Source: Patiria miniata (taxonomy: Eukaryota; Echinodermata; Asteroidea; Valvatida; Asterinidae). From it: a stretch of DNA of 64,000 nt. Positions within the stretch are counted from its first letter, which is position 1, and each line of letters opens with the position of its first letter. This document shows positions 53,101-64,000 of this stretch, in pieces. The translations under genes were made by a program, and so were the position numbers. Under the pieces are notes generated by a model. The model made no database searches. It was not told the origin of the DNA and worked only from the letters and a program-made list of their open reading frames with translations. The DNA is taken from assembly GCF_015706575.1 (NCBI RefSeq), contig NW_024037051.1, positions 14,295,016 through 14,359,015 on the forward strand. The letters are read 5' to 3'.

Positions 53101-56100
53101 CATGCGGGTTGGCCCATTCATCCGCTTCAAAATGGTACCGAGTTTGTCCAGATCCATCCAGGTTAAGGTACCTTCAGGCTGCGATACATGGGAGCCGGGC
53201 GGGTTGGCGCTGACAGGCCTCCCTATGGGACTTACTGCACAAAAGCGAAAGAAGGGGCATCCGCTGCTACTTCTGGCATTTTCTCCAAAAGTTTCGGGTC
53301 TATCGACCTGCCGATTTGCATGCGGGTTGGCCCATTCATCCGCTTCAAAATGGTACCGAGTTTGTCCAGATCCATCCAGGTTAAGGTACCTTCAGGCTGC
53401 GATACATGGGAGCCGGGCGGGTTGGCGCTGACAGGCCTCCCTATGGGACTTACTGCACAAAAGCGAAAGAAGGGGCATCCGCTGCTACTTCTGGCATTTT
53501 CTCCAAAAGTTTCGGGTCTATCGACCTGCCGATTTGCATGCGGGTTGGCCCATTCATCCGCTTCAAAATGGTACCGAGTTTGTCCAGATCCATCCAGGTT
53601 AAGGTACCTTCAGGCTGCGATACATGGGAGCCGGGCGGGTTGGCGCTGACAGGCCTCCCTATGGGACTTACTGCACAAAAGCGAAAGAAGGGGCATCCGC
53701 TGCTACTTCTGGCATTTTCTCCAAAAGTTTCGGGTCTATCGACCTGCCGATTTGCATGCGGGTTGGCCCATTCATCCGCTTCAAAATGGTACCGAGTTTG
53801 TCCAGATCCATCCAGGTTAAGGTACCTTCAGGCTGCGATACATGGGAGCCGGGCGGGTTGGCGCTGACAGGCCTCCCTATGGGACTTACTGCACAAAAGC
53901 GAAAGAAGGGGCATCCGCTGCTACTTCTGGCATTTTCTCCAAAAGTTTCGGGTCTATCGACCTGCCGATTTGCATGCGGGTTGGCCCATTCATCCGCTTC
54001 AAAATGGTACCGAGTTTGTCCAGATCCATCCAGGTTAAGGTACCTTCAGGCTGCGATACATGGGAGCCGGGCGGGTTGGCGCTGACAGGCCTCCCTATGG
54101 GACTTACTGCACAAAAGCGAAAGAAGGGGCATCCGCTGCTACTTCTGGCATTTTCTCCAAAAGTTTCGGGTCTATCGACCTGCCGATTTGCATGCGGGTT
54201 GGCCCATTCATCCGCTTCAAAATGGTACCGAGTTTGTCCAGATCCATCCAGGTTAAGGTACCTTCAGGCTGCGATACATGGGAGCCGGGCGGGTTGGCGC
54301 TGACAGGCCTCCCTATGGGACTTACTGCACAAAAGCGAAAGAAGGGGCATCCGCTGCTACTTCTGGCATTTTCTCCAAAAGTTTCGGGTCTATCGACCTG
54401 CCGATTTGCATGCGGGTTGGCCCATTCATCCGCTTCAAAATGGTACCGAGTTTGTCCAGATCCATCCAGGTTAAGGTACCTTCAGGCTGCGATACATGGG
54501 AGCCGGGCGGGTTGGCGCTGACAGGCCTCCCTATGGGACTTACTGCACAAAAGCGAAAGAAGGGGCATCCGCTGCTACTTCTGGCATTTTCTCCAAAAGT
54601 TTCGGGTCTATCGACCTGCCGATTTGCATGCGGGTTGGCCCATTCATCCGCTTCAAAATGGTACCGAGTTTGTCCAGATCCATCCAGGTTAAGGTACCTT
54701 CAGGCTGCGATACATGGGAGCCGGGCGGGTTGGCGCTGACAGGCCTCCCTATGGGACTTACTGCACAAAAGCGAAAGAAGGGGCATCCGCTGCTACTTCT
54801 GGCATTTTCTCCAAAAGTTTCGGGTCTATCGACCTGCCGATTTGCATGCGGGTTGGCCCATTCATCCGCTTCAAAATGGTACCGAGTTTGTCCAGATCCA
54901 TCCAGGTTAAGGTACCTTCAGGCTGCGATACATGGGAGCCGGGCGGGTTGGCGCTGACAGGCCTCCCTATGGGACTTACTGCACAAAAGCGAAAGAAGGG
55001 GCATCCGCTGCTACTTCTGGCATTTTCTCCAAAAGTTTCGGGTCTATCGACCTGCCGATTTGCATGCGGGTTGGCCCATTCATCCGCTTCAAAATGGTAC
55101 CGAGTTTGTCCAGATCCATCCAGGTTAAGGTACCTTCAGGCTGCGATACATGGGAGCCGGGCGGGTTGGCGCTGACAGGCCTCCCTATGGGACTTACTGC
55201 ACAAAAGCGAAAGAAGGGGCATCCGCTGCTACTTCTGGCATTTTCTCCAAAAGTTTCGGGTCTATCGACCTGCCGATTTGCATGCGGGTTGGCCCATTCA
55301 TCCGCTTCAAAATGGTACCGAGTTTGTCCAGATCCATCCAGGTTAAGGTACCTTCAGGCTGCGATACATGGGAGCCGGGCGGGTTGGCGCTGACAGGCCT
55401 CCCTATGGGACTTACTGCACAAAAGCGAAAGAAGGGGCATCCGCTGCTACTTCTGGCATTTTCTCCAAAAGTTTCGGGTCTATCGACCTGCCGATTTGCA
55501 TGCGGGTTGGCCCATTCATCCGCTTCAAAATGGTACCGAGTTTGTCCAGATCCATCCAGGTTAAGGTACCTTCAGGCTGCGATACATGGGAGCCGGGCGG
55601 GTTGGCGCTGACAGGCCTCCCTATGGGACTTACTGCACAAAAGCGAAAGAAGGGGCATCCGCTGCTACTTCTGGCATTTTCTCCAAAAGTTTCGGGTCTA
55701 TCGACCTGCCGATTTGCATGCGGGTTGGCCCATTCATCCGCTTCAAAATGGTACCGAGTTTGTCCAGATCCATCCAGGTTAAGGTACCTTCAGGCTGCGA
55801 TACATGGGAGCCGGGCGGGTTGGCGCTGACAGGCCTCCCTATGGGACTTACTGCACAAAAGCGAAAGAAGGGGCATCCGCTGCTACTTCTGGCATTTTCT
55901 CCAAAAGTTTCGGGTCTATCGACCTGCCGATTTGCATGCGGGTTGGCCCATTCATCCGCTTCAAAATGGTACCGAGTTTGTCCAGATCCATCCAGGTTAA
56001 GGTACCTTCAGGCTGCGATACATGGGAGCCGGGCGGGTTGGCGCTGACAGGCCTCCCTATGGGACTTACTGCACAAAAGCGAAAGAAGGGGCATCCGCTG

Positions 56101-56239
56101 CTACTTCTGGCATTTTCTCCAAAAGTTTCGGGTCTATCGACCTGCCGATTTGCATGCGGGTTGGCCCATTCATCCGCTTCAAAATGGTACCGAGTTTGTC
56201 CAGATCCATCCAGGTTAAGGTACCTTCAGGCTGCGATAC

Positions 56240-59200
56240 ATGGGAGCCGGGCGGGTTGGCGCTGACAGGCCTCCCTATGGGACTTACTGCACAAAAGCGA
56301 AAGAAGGGGCATCCGCTGCTACTTCTGGCATTTTCTCCAAAGTTTCGGGTCTATCGACCTGCCGATTTGCATGCGGGTTGGCCCATTCATCCGCTTCAAA
56401 ATGGTACCGAGTTTGTCCAGATCCATCCAGGTTAAGGTACCTTCAGGCTGCGATACATGGGAGCCGGGCGGGTTGGCGCTGACAGGCCTCCCTATGGGAC
56501 TTACTGCACAAAAGCGAAAGAAGGGGCATCCGCTGCTACTTCTGGCATTTTCTCCAAAAGTTTCGGGTCTATCGACCTGCCGATTTGCATGCGGGTTGGC
56601 CCATTCATCCGCTTCAAAATGGTACCGAGTTTGTCCAGATCCATCCAGGTTAAGGTACCTTCAGGCTGCGATACATGGGAGCCGGGCGGGTTGGCGCTGA
56701 CAGGCCTCCCTATGGGACTTACTGCACAAAAGCGAAAGAAGGGGCATCCGCTGCTACTTCTGGATTTTCTCCAAAAGTTTCGGGTCTATCGACCTGCCGA
56801 TTTGCATGCGGGTTGGCCCATTCATCCGCTTCAAAATGGTACCGAGTTTGTCCAGATCCATCCAGGTTAAGGTACCTTCAGGCTGCGATACATGGGAGCC
56901 GGGCGGGTTGGCGCTGACAGGCCTCCCTATGGGACTTACTGCACAAAAGCGAAAGAAGGGCATCCGCTGCTACTTCTGGCATTTTCTCCAAAGTTTCGGG
57001 TCTATCGACCTGCCGATTTGCATGCGGGTTGGCCCATTCATCCGCTTCAAAATGGTACCGAGTTTGTCCAGATCCATCCAGGTTAAGGTACCTTCAGGCT
57101 GCGATACATGGGAGCCGGGCGGTTGGCGCTGACAGGCCTCCCTATGGGACTTACTGCACAAAAGCGAAAGAAGGGGCATCCGCTGCTACTTCTGGCATTT
57201 TTCTCCAAAAGTTTCGGGTCTATCGACCTGCCGATTTGCATGCGGTTTGGCCCATTCATCCGCTTCAAAATGGTACCGAGTTTGTCCAGATCCATCCAGG
57301 TTAAGGTACCTTCAGGCTGCGATACATGGGAGCCGGGCGGGTTGGCGCTGACAGGCCTCCCTATGGGACTTACTGCACAAAAGCGAAAGAAGGGGCATCC
57401 GCTGCTACTTCTGGCATTTTCTCCAAAGTTTCGGGTCTATCGACCTGCCGATTTGCATGCGGGTTGGCCCATTCATCCGCTTCAAAATGGTACCGAGTTT
57501 GTCCAGATCCATCCAGGTTAAGGTACCTTCAGGCTGCGATACATGGGAGCCGGGCGGGTTGGCGCTGACAGGCCTCCCTATGGGACTTACTGCACAAAAG
57601 CGAAAGAAGGGGCATCCGCTGCTACTTCTGGCATTTTCTCCAAAGTTTCGGGTCTATCGACCTGCCGATTTGCATGCGGGTTGGCCCATTCATCCGCTTC
57701 AAAATGGTACCGAGTTTGTCCAGATCCATCCAGGTTAAGGTACCTTCAGGCTGCGATACATGGGAGCCGGGCGGGTTGGCGCTGACAGGCCTCCCTATGG
57801 GACTTACTGCACAAAAGCGAAAGAAGGGGCATCCGCTGCTACTTCTGGCATTTTCTCCAAAAGTTTCGGGTCTATCGACCTGCCGATTTGCATGCGGGTT
57901 GGCCCATTCATCCGCTTCAAAATGGTACCGAGTTTGTCCAGATCCATCCAGGTTAAGGTACCTTCAGGCTGCGATACATGGGAGCCGGGCGGGTTGGCGC
58001 TGACAGGCCTCCCTATGGGACTTACTGCACAAAAGCGAAAGAAGGGGCATCCGCTGCTACTTCTGGCATTTTCTCCAAAAGTTTCGGGTCTATCGACCTG
58101 CCGATTTGCATGCGGGTTGGCCCATTCATCCGCTTCAAAATGGTACCGAGTTTGTCCAGATCCATCCAGGTTAAGGTACCTTCAGGCTGCGATACATGGG
58201 AGCCGGGCGGGTTGGCGCTGACAGGCCTCCCTATGGGACTTACTGCACAAAAGCGAAAGAAAGGGCATCCGCTGCTACTTCTGGCATTTTCTCCAAAAGT
58301 TTCGGGTCTATCGACTGCCGATTTGCATGCGGTTGGCCCATTCATCCGCTTCAAAATGGTACCGAGTTTGTCCAGATCCATCCAGGTTAAGGTACCTTCA
58401 GGCTGCGATACATGGGAGCCGGGCGGGTTGGCGCTGACAGGCCTCCCTATGGGACTTACTGCACAAAAGCGAAAGAAGGGGCATCCGCTGCTACTTCTGG
58501 CATTTTCTCCAAAGTTTCGGGTCTATCGACCTGCCGATTTGCATGCGGGTTGGCCCATTCATCCGCTTCAAAATGGTACCGAGTTTGTCCAGATCCATCC
58601 AGGTTAAGGTACCTTCAGCTGCGATACATGGGAGCCGGGCGGGTTGGCGCTGACAGGCCTCCCTATGGGACTTACTGCACAAAAGCGAAAGAAGGGGCAT
58701 CCGCTGCTACTTCTGGGCATTTTCTCCAAAGTTTCGGGTCTATCGACCTGCCGATTTGCATGCGTTGGCCCATTCACCGCTTCAAAATGGTACCGAGTTT
58801 GTCCAGATCCATCCAGGTTAAGGTACCTTCAGGCTGCGATACATGGGAGCCGGGCGGGGTGGCGCTGACAGGCCTCCCTATGGGACTTACTGCACAAAAG
58901 CGAAAGAAGGGGCATCCGCTGCTACTTCTGGCATTTTTCTCCAAAGTTTCGGTCTATCGACCTGCCGATTTGCATGCGGGTTGGCCCATTCATCCGCTTC
59001 AAAATGGTACCGAGTTTTGTCCAGATCCATCCAGGTTAAGGTACCTTCAGGCTGCGATACATGGGAGCCGGGCGGGTTGGCGCTGACAGGCCTCCCTATG
59101 GGACTTACTGCACAAAGCGAAAGAAGGGGCATCCGCTGCTACTTCTGGCATTTTCTCCAAAAGTTTCGGGTCTATCGACCTGCCGATTTGCATGCGGGTT

Positions 59201-62200
59201 GGCCCTTCATTCATCGCTTCAAAATGGTACCGAGTTTGTCCAGATCCATCCAGGTTAAGGTACCTTCAGGCTGCGATACATGGGAGCCGGGCGGGTTGGC
59301 GCTGACAGGCCTCCCTATGGGACTTACTGCACAAAAGCGAAAGAAGGGGCATCCGCTGCTACTTCTGGAATTTTCTCCAAAAGTTTCGGGTCTATCGACC
59401 TGCCGATTTGCATGCGGGTTGGCCCATTCATCCGCTTCAAAATGGTACCGAGTTTGTCCAGATCCATCCAGGTTAAGGTACCTTCAGGCTGCGATACATG
59501 GGAGCCGGGCGGGTTGGCGCTGACAGGCCTCCCTATGGGACTTACTGCACAAAAGCGAAAGAAGGGGCATCCGCTGCTACTTCTGGCATTTTCTCCAAAA
59601 GTTTCGGGTCTATCGACCTGCCGATTTGCATGCGGGTTGGCCCATTCATCCGCTTCAAAATGGTACCGAGTTTGTCCAGATCCATCCAGTTAAGGTACCT
59701 TCAGGCTGCGATACATGGGAGCCGGGCGGGTTGGCGCTGACAGGCCTCCCTATGGGACTTACTGCACAAAAGCGAAAGAAGGGGCATCCGCTGCTACTTC
59801 TGGCATTTCTTCCAAAAGTTTCGGGTCTATCGACCTGCCGATTTGCATGCGGGTTGGCCCATTCATCCGCTTCAAAATGGTACCGAGTTTGTCCAGATCC
59901 ATCCAGGTTAAGGTACCTTCAGGCTGCGATACATGGGAGCCGGGCGGGTTGGCGCTGACAGGCCTCCCTATGGGACTTACTGCACAAAAGCGAAAGAAGG
60001 GGCATCCGCTGCTACTTCTGGCATTTTCTCCAAAAGTTTCTGTCTATCGACCTGCCGATTTGCATGCGGGTTGGCCCATTCATCCGCTTCAAAATGGTAC
60101 CCGTTTTGTCCAGATCCATCAGGTTAAGGTACCTTCAGGCTGCGATACATGGGAGCCGGGCGGTTGGCGCTGACAGGCCTCCCTATGGGACTTACTGCAC
60201 AAAAGCGAAAGAAGGGGCATCCGCTGCTACTTCTGGCATTTTCTCCAAAAGTTTCGGGTCTATCGACCTGCCGATTTGCATGCGGGTTGGCCCATTCATC
60301 CGCTTCAAAATGGTACCGAGTTTGTCCAGATCCATCCAGGTTAGGTACCTTCAGGCTGCGATACATGGGAGCCGGGCGGGTTGGCGCTGACAGGCCTCCC
60401 TATGGGACTTACTGCACAAAAGCGAAAGAAGGGGCATCCGCTGCTACTTCTGGCATTTCTCCAAAAGTTTCGGGTCTATCGACCTGCCGATTTGCATGCG
60501 GGTTGGCCCATTCATCCGCTTCAAATGTACCGAGTTTGTCCAGATCCATCCAGGTTAAGGTACCTTCAGGCTGCGATACATGGGAGCCGGCGGGTTGGCG
60601 CTGACAGGCCTCCCTATGGGACTTACTGCACAAAAGCGAGAAGGGGCATCCGCTGCTACTTCTGGCATTTTCTCCAAAAGTTTCGGGTCTATCGACCTGC
60701 CGATTTGCATGCGGGTTGGCCCATTCATCCGCTTCAAAATGGTACCGAGTTTGTCCAGATCCATCCAGGTTAAGGTACCTTCAGGCTGCGATACATGGGA
60801 GCCGGGCGGGTTGGCGCTGACAGGCCTCCCTATGGGACTTACTGCACAAAAGCGAAAGAAGGGGCATCCGCTGCTACTTCTGGCATTTTCTCCAAAAGTT
60901 TCGGGTCTATCGACCTGCCGATTTGCATGCGGGTTGCCATTCGCTTCAAAATGGTACCGAGTTTGTCCAGATCCATCCAGGTTAAGGTACCTTCAGGCTG
61001 CGATACATGGGAGCCGGCGGGTTGGCGCTGACAGGCCTCCCTATGGGACTTACTGCACAAAGCGAAAGAAGGGGCATCCGCTGCTACTTCTGGCATTTTC
61101 TCCAAAAGTTTCGGGTCTATCGACCTGCCGATTTGCATGCGGGTTGGCCGATTCATCCGCTTCAATGGTACCGAGTTTGTCCAGATCCATCCAGGTTAAG
61201 GTACCTTCAGGCTGCGATACATGGGAGCCGGCGGGTTGGCGCTGACAGGCCTCCCTATGGGACTTACTGCACAAAGCGAAAGAAGGGGCATCCGCTGCTA
61301 CTTCTGGCATTTTCTCTCCAAAGTTTCGGGTCTATCGACCTGCCGATTTGCATGCGGGTTGGCCCATTCATCCGCTTCAAAATGGTACCGAGTTTGTCCA
61401 GATCCATCCAGGTTAAGGTAACTTCAGGCTGCGATACATGGGAGCCGGGCGGGTTGGCGCTGACAGGCCTCCCTATGGGACTTACTGCACAAAAGCGAAA
61501 GAAGGGGCATCCGCTGCTACTTCTGGCATTTTCTCCAAAAGTTTCGGGTCTATCGACCTGCCGATTTGCATGCGGGTTTGCCCATTCATCCGCTTCAAAA
61601 TGGTACCGAGTTTGTCCAGATCCATCAGGTTAAGGTACCTTCAGGCTGCGATACATTGGAGCCGGCGGGTTGGCGCTGACAGGCCTCCCTATGGGACTTA
61701 CTGCCCAAAAGCGAAAGAAGGGGCATCCGCTGCCTACTTCTGGCATTCTCTCCAAAAGTTTCGGGTCTATCGACCTGCCGATTTGCATGCGGTTTGGCCC
61801 TTCATCCGCTTCAAAATGGTACCGAGTTTGTCCAGATCCATCCAGGTTAAGGTACCTTCAGGCTGCGATACATGGGAGCCGGGCGGGTTGGCCCTGACAG
61901 GCCTCCCTATGGGACTTACTGCACAAAAGCGAAAGAAGGGGCATCCGCTGCTACTTCTGGCATTTTCTCCAAAAGTTTCGGGTCTATCGACCTGCCGATT
62001 TGCATGCGGGTTGGCCCATTCATCCGCTTCAAAATGGTACCGAGTTTGTCCAGATCCATCCAGGTTAAGGTACCTTCAGGCTGCGATACATGGGAGCCGG
62101 CGGGTTGGCGCTGACAGGCCTCCCTATGGGACTTACTGCCAAAAGCGAAAGAAGGGCATCCGCTGCTACTTCTGGCATTTTCTCCAAAAGTTTCGGGTCT

Positions 62201-64000
62201 ATCGACCTGCCGATTTGCATGCGGGTTGCCCATTCATCCGCTTCAAAATGGTACCGAGTTTGTCCAGATCCATCCAGGTTAAGTACCTTCAGGCTGCGAT
62301 ACATGGGAGCCGGGCGGGTTGGCGCTGACAGGCCTCCCTATGGGACTTACTGCACAAAAGCGAAAGAAGGGCATCCGCTGCTCTACTTCTGGCATTTTCT
62401 CCAAAAGTTTCGGGTCTATCGACCTGCCGATTTGCATGCGGGTTGGCCATTCATCCGCTTCAAATGGTACCGAGTTTGTCCAGATCCATCCAGGTTAAGG
62501 TACTTTCAGGCTGCGATACATGGGAGCCGTGCGGGTTGGCGCTGACAGGCCTCCCTATGGGACTTACTGCACAAAAGCGAAAGAAGGGGCATCCGCTGCT
62601 ACTTCTGGCATTTTCTCCAAAAGTTTCGGGTCTATCGACCTGCCGATTTGCATGCGGGTTGGCCATTCATCCGCTTCAAATGGTACCGAGTTTTGTCCAG
62701 ATCCATCCAGGTTAAGGTACCTTCAGGCTGCGATACATGGAGCCGGCGGGTTGGCGCTGACAGGCCTCCCTATGGGACTTACTGCACAAAAGCGAAAGAA
62801 GGGGCATCCGCTGCTACTTCTGGCATTTTCTCCAAAAGTTTCGGGTCTATCGACCTGCCGATTTGCATGCGGGTTGGCCCATTCATCCGCTTCAAAATGG
62901 TACCGAGTTTGTCCAGATCCATCCAGGTTAAGGTACCTTCAGGCTGCGATACATGGGAGCCGGGCGGGTTGGCGCTGACAGGCCTCCCTATGGGACTTAC
63001 TGCACAAAAGCGAAAGAGGGGCATCCGCTGCTACTTCTGGCATTTTCTCCAAAGTTTCGGGTCTATCGACCTGCCGATTTGCATGCGGGTTGCCCATTCA
63101 TCCGCTTCAAAATGGTACCGAGTTTGTCCAGATCCATCCAGGTTAAGGTACCTTCAGGCTGCGATACATGGGAGCCGGGGCGTTTGCGCTGACAGGCCTC
63201 CCTATGGGACTTACTGCACAAAAGCGAAAGAAGGGGCATCCGCTGCTACTTCTGGCATTTTCTCCAAAAGTTTCGGGTCTATCGACCTGCCGATTTGCAT
63301 GCGGGTTGGCCCATTCATCCGCTTCAAAATGGTACCGAGTTTGTCCAGATCCATCCAGGTTAAGGTACCTTCAGGCTGCGATACATGGGAGCCGGGCGGG
63401 TTGGCGCTGACAGGCCTCCCTATGGGACTTACTGCACAAAGCGAAAGAAGGGGCATCCGCTGCTACTTCTGGCATTTTCTCCAAATTTTCGGGTCTATCG
63501 ACCTGCCGATTTGCATGCGGGTTGGCCCATTCATCCGCTTCAAAATGGTACCGAGTTTGTCCAGATCCATCCGGGTTAAGTACCTTCAGGCTGCGATACA
63601 TGGGAGCCGGCGGGTTGGCGCTGACAGGCCTCCCTATGGGACTTACTGCACAAAAGCGAAAGAAGGGGCATCCGCTGCTACTTCTGGCATTTTCTCCAAA
63701 GTTTTCGGGTCTATCGACCTGCCGATTTGCATGCGGGTTGGCCCATTCATCCGCTTCAAAATGGTACCGAGTTTGTCCAGATCCATCCAGGTTAAGGTAC
63801 CTTCAGGCTGCGATACATGGGAGCCGGGCGGGTTGGCGCTGACAGGCCTCACTATGGGACTTACTGCACAAAAGCGAAAGAGGGGCATCCGCTGCTACTT
63901 CTGGCATTTTCTCCAAAAGTTTCGGGTCTATCGACCTGCCGATTTGCATGCGGGTTGGCCCATTCATCCGCTTCAAAATGGTACGAGTTTGTCCAGATCC
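56240..64000 (+). repeat. Indel-rich right edge of the right arm
   Basis: About 36 units of core type (GGG at the triplet, mostly C at position 90) with one-base changes that increase rightward. The first is AAAAG to AAAG near 56339. Units shorten to 212-217 bp from about 58.3 kb, with at least one of 219 bp at 59061-59279. Most changes are losses in homopolymers (GGGCGGG to GGCGGG, AAAAG to AAAG, CCC to CC); substitutions are few (GGTAAC near 61420, CTCACTATG near 63850). The AGG allele of the other edge is absent. This fits low-coverage consensus near a contig end, though true decay at an array edge cannot be excluded. Confidence 0.9.

Larger units (their letters stand above)
20706..56239 (+). 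repeat. Homogenised satellite core: 163 units of exactly 218 bp
   Basis: The span is 35,534 bp, exactly 163 x 218. Every unit start I followed falls at a 218-bp step, and rows of equal phase (every 6540 bases) read identically, for example those beginning at 23041, 29581, 36121, 42661, 49201 and 55741. All units have GGG at positions 10-12. The only difference I found is the G allele at position 90 in the unit at 22668-22885, against C in the rest. From 22886 to 56239, 153 units show no difference. I checked by reading phase-matched rows and comparing conceptual translations in all plus frames, not by computed alignment, so a rare missed base is possible. Very recent amplification, strong gene conversion and assembly or polishing homogenisation could all give this. 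Confidence 0.95.
6019..64000 (+). repeat. Satellite array, right arm (about 266 units, plus orientation)
   Basis: Uninterrupted head-to-tail copies of the 218-bp satellite to the window end. Using ATGGGAGCC as unit start, landmarks in order are: diagnostic triplet (10-12), TGA (24-26), StuI-type AGGCCT (about 28-33), GAAAGAAGGGG (60-70), G/C site (position 90), SphI-type GCATGC (131-136), two KpnI-type GGTACC sites 33 bp apart (165-170 and 198-203), and TAA (195-197). Hand count gives 60 G, 58 C and 12 CpG per unit. The arm divides into a mosaic edge, a homogenised core and an indel-rich right edge. I see no gene, promoter, RNA gene or inserted element, so its stretches without genes are satellite throughout. 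Confidence 0.98.

Noticed and set aside
20488-56483. Identical 153-codon open frames every 218 bp on the plus strand
   Set aside because: They follow from tandem repetition of a stop-poor unit in shifting frame. They overlap one another, have no recognisable domain, and change length whenever a unit loses a base.
6019-64000. CRISPR array
   Set aside because: No short conserved repeats separated by variable spacers. The whole 218 bp repeats, and the copies are much longer than any CRISPR repeat-spacer unit.
1-64000. Transposon or LTR element interrupting or bounding the array
   Set aside because: Every stretch read outside the N run is satellite in phase, with no foreign insertion, target-site duplication or terminal repeats. 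The opposed arms are not terminal inverted repeats of an element, since they diverge in unit type and flank only a scaffold gap.
1-64000. Telomeric repeat or rDNA spacer
   Set aside because: No short telomere-type motif runs, and no rRNA gene sequence or recognisable rDNA promoter accompanies the repeat.

Overview
The whole window is one satellite DNA: a single head-to-tail tandem repeat with a unit of 218 bp (215-219 bp in divergent copies), about 54% GC by hand count, present in roughly 290 copies. A fixed-size run of 500 N (5519-6018) splits it into two arms of opposite orientation. I find no gene, RNA gene, transposon, CRISPR array or unique sequence. An unbroken satellite of at least 64 kb points to a nuclear eukaryotic genome (pericentromeric, centromeric, subtelomeric or sex-chromosome heterochromatin). 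The sequence does not let me name the organism or kingdom.

Layout. (1) 1-5518: about 25 units on the minus strand, the most diverged part, 215-218 bp each, all carrying an ATG state at a diagnostic triplet (unit positions 10-12 of the plus-strand unit used here). This arm keeps a higher-order structure: a three-unit block occurs three times (370-1020, 1888-2539, 2756-3406) and a second three-unit block twice (1021-1669, 4923-5518). (2) 5519-6018: assembly gap. (3) 6019-20705: plus-strand units in a mosaic of alleles (AGG or GGG at the triplet; G or C at unit position 90), with many 216-217 bp copies. (4) 20706-56239: 163 consecutive units of exactly 218 bp that look identical except for one G-allele unit at 22668-22885; the last 153 units (22886-56239, 33.4 kb) look identical. 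(5) 56240-64000: the same core type, with single-base indels growing denser to the window end.

The picture is a satellite whose centre is extremely homogenised and whose edges keep older variants, as expected from unequal crossing-over and gene conversion. Some of the pattern is probably assembly behaviour: the strand switch coincides with a 500-N placeholder, one polymorphic site shows 'neither' and 'both' alleles as if a consensus caller had merged mixed reads, and the right edge has mostly homopolymer deletions.

The long staggered open frames on the plus strand come from a stop-poor unit whose length is 2 modulo 3. They are not genes. I found no undescribed gene system; the most informative signals are the allele cline, the relic higher-order blocks and the size of the identical core.
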